Below, piece by piece: positions 61,401-64,000 of a stretch of 64,000 bases of DNA. A model generated the notes under the pieces. That model saw only the letters and a program-made list of their open reading frames with translations, was not told the DNA's origin and ran no database searches. Source of the stretch: Paramoeba atlantica (Eukaryota; Discosea); contig CDRNVI010000069.1 of assembly GCA_977017575.1 (NCBI GenBank), forward strand, positions 310,001 to 374,000. Reading direction: 5' to 3'. The position numbers and the translations under genes were made by a program. Positions within the stretch are counted from its first letter, which is position 1; each line of letters opens with the position of its first letter.

Positions 61401-62016
61401 CAGAGACATATTTAGTCATGTAGTTGGATGCGTTCAATGTGTTGGTTCCAATGCAACTCGTAAGCATTCATACTTGTTACGATTTCTCACGGATCTTTGC
61501 CTTCAAGCTGGACTCCCCTGTGTTCTAGAACCGCGAATCTTCTCGTCATATCGATGCTCACATTGCGGTGCCGAAGTATCACCAGCGCATATCGACAAGC
61601 ATCCGTGCAGAAAGGAAAAGCTTATAAGAAGTGGCCCAGACATTGTGATTATGTGGCCGGATCGAGGAGAAGTGTATTACGATTTAACGATTGTGCATTC
61701 GTGTAGCCCCACTTTGCGTCATGTACATAGTGGTGAGTTGTTTAAAGCGTCTATATTGCGAAAACATAATCGATATGTGAAAACAGGTATGTTCAAAGAA
61801 ACTCAGTTTTTGTGTATACCAGCTTCGAATTTTGGTTTATTGCATGAGAATACGAAAAATTTAGTTGAAATACTTGCGGATCGGGCAAAGCTAGATAAAA
61901 AGACAACATTGAATCAATTTCAGTTGCTTATTGAAAAACTGTCTGCGCATACGATTTATACACAGCTGCGGCATCATTTACCCGCAGCGGATTGGGTTTC
62001 TCCTTTAAAGGAGTGA
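58465..62016 (+). CDS. CRE-like LINE ORF: RT, zinc region and restriction-like endonuclease
   Basis: 1183 aa from ATG 58465, chosen because it follows the SL relic; the in-frame ATG at 58402 lies upstream of the element. Order: acidic N-terminus; beta-barrel-like segment CKLVWKRQLG...KVIRRYC...LTLAYSPFEG...YIPARPHISIFEIQVI (about 190-260); RT with LRPIAMGETFTKLCGTVLMQ, VLTIDFTNAFNTPSR (motif A), SSGVRQGSALSSLYFCAF (motif B), VKAYIDDVTLSS (YIDD); zinc region PCPGCRNEQ...HVVGCVQCVG; YRCSHCGAE...H; endonuclease RSGPDIVIMWPDRGEVYYDL with LRKHNRYVKT; C-terminal LLIEKLSAHTIYTQLRHHL. No break seen. The endonuclease would nick the target and the RT prime from it. Confidence 0.95.
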   Translation: MHSREIEIHTSESVPGDATPKPLKLVTSRSVQGTPQSLSIKSDSHFTLGKRDEPTEEISKASVLKSVIKDKRQTRSKGPVVVQTLDEIGYRKRKAGKTKYKLLWSSDPQKHESLSQKSRRSSISADRIPTSPESDEDEELEDSAKKDSNEEEIEPTASIETDPEEGLRDANFPIARDHVMHLSSNWAVGTTCKLVWKRQLGNLHTSHAKVIRRYCRKDNVTLTLAYSPFEGEEGPSGTTYIPARPHISIFEIQVIKMVQARKSEIPMVKCTSCPYDYGLDKTTLPSFIPIDPSFTAQLVHIFRDIIKDYLTCEVQTEKESIWHRFLNAPRDSLKTLRKALKRKQRSTESPTPDNAQHRSVSQKKDEEATSDIKSIKKALLHARAGNLSKASRILDNVYVGNALNADEKAALLAALHPPGGNPPELPADAPYTAKITSVEFREAVKQLARGAAPGATGFGEDLLRILAEDEICCKAMTCMARDVVNGDVPDSVRTRLTRCRLIGINKPAGGLRPIAMGETFTKLCGTVLMQRHQQDLITHFLPFQRGVLHKNACETIIHELSDEYNDGNSVLTIDFTNAFNTPSRLALAKELYQNPIFRPFLRLFSLEYGTPSELLFFANDALHSTIQSSSGVRQGSALSSLYFCAFLHPCLTKLAAQATNVKVKAYIDDVTLSSKNSNDLMEAFFTLRKLAKDIGLEINPKKCRFLQGKHTIEMPRSLLHAGIQGTQGCVKVLGAFVGEKEDVRMNLIQSQNKHTCLFRRLKKMGPSNLSLAILSKSTNTRLGYLLRAHPPDTTFQIAESFDQKIDTILEHWLEVPKKILQPLCSLPWDLGGLGLTPSKLIQKHAYVQSRNIIEEQQVNPSAPVIQETAPLNDKELEEYGPDLDAENLKENPQSLKKTDVRQIIRHVQEKQFQEISQDPFYKELLQHTRQKGAFEHMCCLTGFVNPYLFRYALLLRLGLHPKEIPSSIPCPGCRNEQKSRDIFSHVVGCVQCVGSNATRKHSYLLRFLTDLCLQAGLPCVLEPRIFSSYRCSHCGAEVSPAHIDKHPCRKEKLIRSGPDIVIMWPDRGEVYYDLTIVHSCSPTLRHVHSGELFKASILRKHNRYVKTGMFKETQFLCIPASNFGLLHENTKNLVEILADRAKLDKKTTLNQFQLLIEKLSAHTIYTQLRHHLPAADWVSPLKE

Positions 62017-62221
62017 CTTGGGAAAATTGGGTCATTTTTGGGGAGCTGATGTAAATAGATAAGAAAAGAGAGGTAACATACGAGACACTGAGAAGCATCG
62101 TTGGAGATAGTGTCTTAGAAGGATTGTTATTAGATTGATAGGGTTTAGTGACTTTCAAAATCCAGAAATCCTACGAAAGCTGTGCAACATTTGTATCAAA
62201 ATTGAATCAGGATCGAAAAAT

Positions 62222-63314
62222 TTGTTTTGTGTAAACCCTCGAACGAAAACCCTGCTGAAACCGTTTAGGACAATTTCTCCACATGTGGTCAGGGGAACGA
62301 CAACCATAACACAATAAAGGAGCTCGCTGTTGAGGCACAAAATTCTGGCGCGCATTTCCTTGAAAACTTGCCTTTGAGTGGAAGACCCCTGATCCGGAAA
62401 ATCCCACTTGGCGGGCATACTGCTTCTGGCGATCAACTAATTGCTCACTGACAAGATGGTAGAACTTATCATTCGGACGGACGTCTTTTTGCAATTTTTG
62501 ATGCACGAGATCCACGTCAATGCGCCGGGCTCGCCAATATGCATCGCGCATCGTCTGAATGATTGCTTCCCATTTCCAAGTAAACTCCCTGATCCCAACC
62601 TTGAGTCATCCGCGCAAAAAGAATCCACTTGCAAAAAACATTTTCAAAAAATCGTTCTTGTTGCTTCAGAAAAGTCCGGTCGGTGAAAAACTGGTTCACG
62701 CGAAGTCCAAATTCTGGTGCTTCTCGCAGTTCTCGCATCAAATCCCGTACGCGAAATCCCCCGTCATCAAAGGCGTTAATCCATGGGGTGAACGTAATCG
62801 GCTCGTAAGGATCCAGGCCGTTAGGGTCCAAATTGGCACTCGGTCCGAAAGGAATTCCAGTTTCCACAGTATCAGCGTTAACAATAGCCTCGTTTGTCCC
62901 CCCACCATCCGGGAAATTCTGACTAGTACGTAATCCATTGGCGGTCGACCCTTGTTCTAGCCCCGTAGTCGCCGGAGGATCATCTATGATCGAAATGTCG
63001 TAATAGTACAAGTCGGCGTGCGGAAATGGACACTCTTTTGAGGGTTCATTATCCCAGACACCCCATAATTCAATCCCTTCTTTTCGAATCTTACCTTGCA
63101 CAACTTGCATTGCCTCAGAAGAAGAGTCCTTGCGTCGAAATTTGGCCCTAACATTGACCGCCACCCTATTCAACAGTTTTTCTCGGGCAACAGTGCACAC
63201 CAAACTCAGCTCCTGCTGCGACAACGGCTCGGTAGGCTCGGGCCGTTGCACTGCAGGAGACGAACTGCGCGATGACCGTAAATTTCGGGTAGAGTGAAGT
63301 TCGAGTTGTGTCAT
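62222..63314 (-). CDS. YR element 3: ORF1, gag-like with zinc knuckle
   Basis: Fossil part. N-terminal segment NVRAKFRRKD...GKIRKEGIELWGVWDNE...CPFPHADLYYYDI repeats the pattern of YR element 2 ORF1; central region DPYEPITFTPWINAFDDGGF and a capsid-like helical part; zinc knuckle CYGCRSPDHMWRNC. Homologous along its length to the ORF1 at 34987-35961. Not entirely open. Confidence 0.75.
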
Positions 63315-63513
63315 CGCAACTTTCCTTTTGCGAGTGGAAAAAGATTATAAGTCACTAGAGTAAAATAATGTATAGTATAGTATGCTAAAATTATAATTAC
63401 ATGATTCCCCCCGGAGGGGGCAAAATCAGGTACATATATGTATATGTGCCCCGTAGGGCCACGGTCAAAGAATAAATATTTTATTCAAGCAATTCTTTCC
63501 GTAAACTCTAAAC

Positions 63514-64000
63514 ATATAATTTCATTTTAAATTCATAATTCCTCTCCGGGTATGCTCTCTGCTATTTTATCTCCACATTTGTAAGAAGAAAGACGTAAAG
63601 TTTCTATGCTATATGAATTGAGTAAATGCTACTACATATTCGTTCTTTGATGAAAGGTATGTTGTTTACGCTAACTTTGAAGAGAAAATTATTTATTACT
63701 TGAAATCTAGTTGACTTACGAGTGGGTGTTTACCATTGACGCGAACAAAACTACCCACCTAGAAGGAAAAAGAATAGAAAAATATTCTGTAAAAAAATAA
63801 TATGCTATTTTGTAATTCGTCACTACGAAGGTAATAAAGACAACATACTAAACAAATTTTTAACCACTCCGATGAATTACTTTCGTAAACTTTCAATAAT
63901 TTTTTGTTTTTTTGTCTGAATTCTGACTTTCCGTTTTCTTTCACATTTTGGCTTGGGGGTACGTTCGTTGATTTCTCAACGAACGTACCCTGTGACCGTA
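63514..64000. other. AT-rich end region with repeat-like edge and perfect hairpin
   Basis: 63530-63890 resembles the B then A repeat layout of a diverged YR element (CTCTCCGGGTA near 63541 beside CCCTCCGGGTG in element 2; ACTTTCGTAAAC near 63880), but too weakly to call. 63957-63971 and 63976-63990 form a perfect 15-bp hairpin, GGGTACGTTCGTTGA, loop TTTC. No gene. Confidence 0.35.

Larger units (their letters stand above)
58416..62220 (+). mobile_element. CRE/SLACS-like LINE, full length, starting with an SL exon end
   Basis: Plus strand, inserted between ORF1 and the recombinase/RT ORFs of YR element 3. The first bases of the element are TTTCTGTACCTTGTTG (58418-58433), the SL exon end without its GT donor, then a short T/A-rich leader and one long ORF. 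The 3' UTR runs from 62017 to about 62220 and ends near GAAAAATTTG; there is no long A-tail. The single intact ORF suggests a young, possibly active copy. Confidence 0.85.
53780..63513 (-). mobile_element. YR retroelement 3 (DIRS/VIPER-TATE-like), with two insertions
   Basis: Minus strand. Split direct repeats: A 63513-63318; ORFs; B 55315-55110; A 55110-54917; B 54893-54765 plus 53858-53780. A copies match along about 195 bp. Parts: ORF1 with zinc knuckle (63314-62222), tyrosine recombinase (58315-57248), RT/RNase H (58415-55638). Broken by two insertions: a full CRE-like LINE (58416 to about 62220) and a 906-bp composite in the outer B repeat (53859-54764). The coding parts otherwise look whole, so it was recently active. 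Confidence 0.9.

Noticed and set aside
1-64000. CRISPR array
   Set aside because: Tandem repeats here are minisatellites or element ends without unique spacers; the genome is eukaryotic.
1-64000. Red-algal or fungal origin
   Set aside because: Considered because genes are intronless and TE load is high, but the SL RNA family, LRR type and Ingi/CRE/VIPER-like mix fit Euglenozoa better.

Overview
The window looks like nuclear DNA of a euglenozoan protist (kinetoplastid or diplonemid grade). The best evidence is a spliced-leader (SL) RNA gene family: the exon end TTTCTGTACCTTGTTG is followed by a GT donor and sits in a 641-bp repeat at the left edge. It closely resembles the kinetoplastid SL 3' end (...CAGTTTCTGTACTTTATTG). 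Other support: all recognisable host genes are intronless and on one strand; the LRR surface proteins are of a type I associate with bodonids and trypanosomatids; and the retroelement mix (Ingi-like and CRE/SLACS-like LINEs, VIPER/TATE-like tyrosine-recombinase elements) is the euglenozoan one. No database search was possible, so the lineage is an inference.

Layout. 1-720: end of a tandem SL RNA array. 712-12768: host island, all minus strand: broken LRR gene, CIAO2/MIP18 (iron-sulfur targeting), RRP9/U3-55K (rRNA processing), a SAM-domain membrane protein, eIF2 gamma, then a second, complete LRR gene, separated by small DNA transposons. 13000-64000: almost entirely mobile DNA.

The mobile part is deeply nested. 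An Ingi-like LINE (27241-39081, minus) carries a tyrosine-recombinase (YR) element (29885-36243), which carries a Tc1-like transposon (31657-33214). A second RT element (39826-46141) is split by a whole-looking YR element (40569-45192). A third YR element (53780-63513) carries a full-length CRE-like LINE (58416-about 62220). YR elements show the split-direct-repeat layout A-ORFs-B-A-B. Several Tc1-like, Merlin-like, Harbinger-like and foldback elements complete the set.

Most interesting: (1) three CRE-like LINE 5' ends begin with the SL exon end and diverge exactly at the splice point, so they look like cDNAs of trans-spliced mRNA, and at 26391-26541 the unspliced and spliced forms of the same leader lie side by side; (2) N-terminal regions of three unrelated retroelement classes (YR ORF1, CRE-like LINE, Ingi-like LINE) appear to share a small beta-barrel-like domain with one common pattern, possibly a chromatin or host-factor tether spread by exchange between elements; (3) the two Tc1-like transposases show a DD32E spacing by my count.
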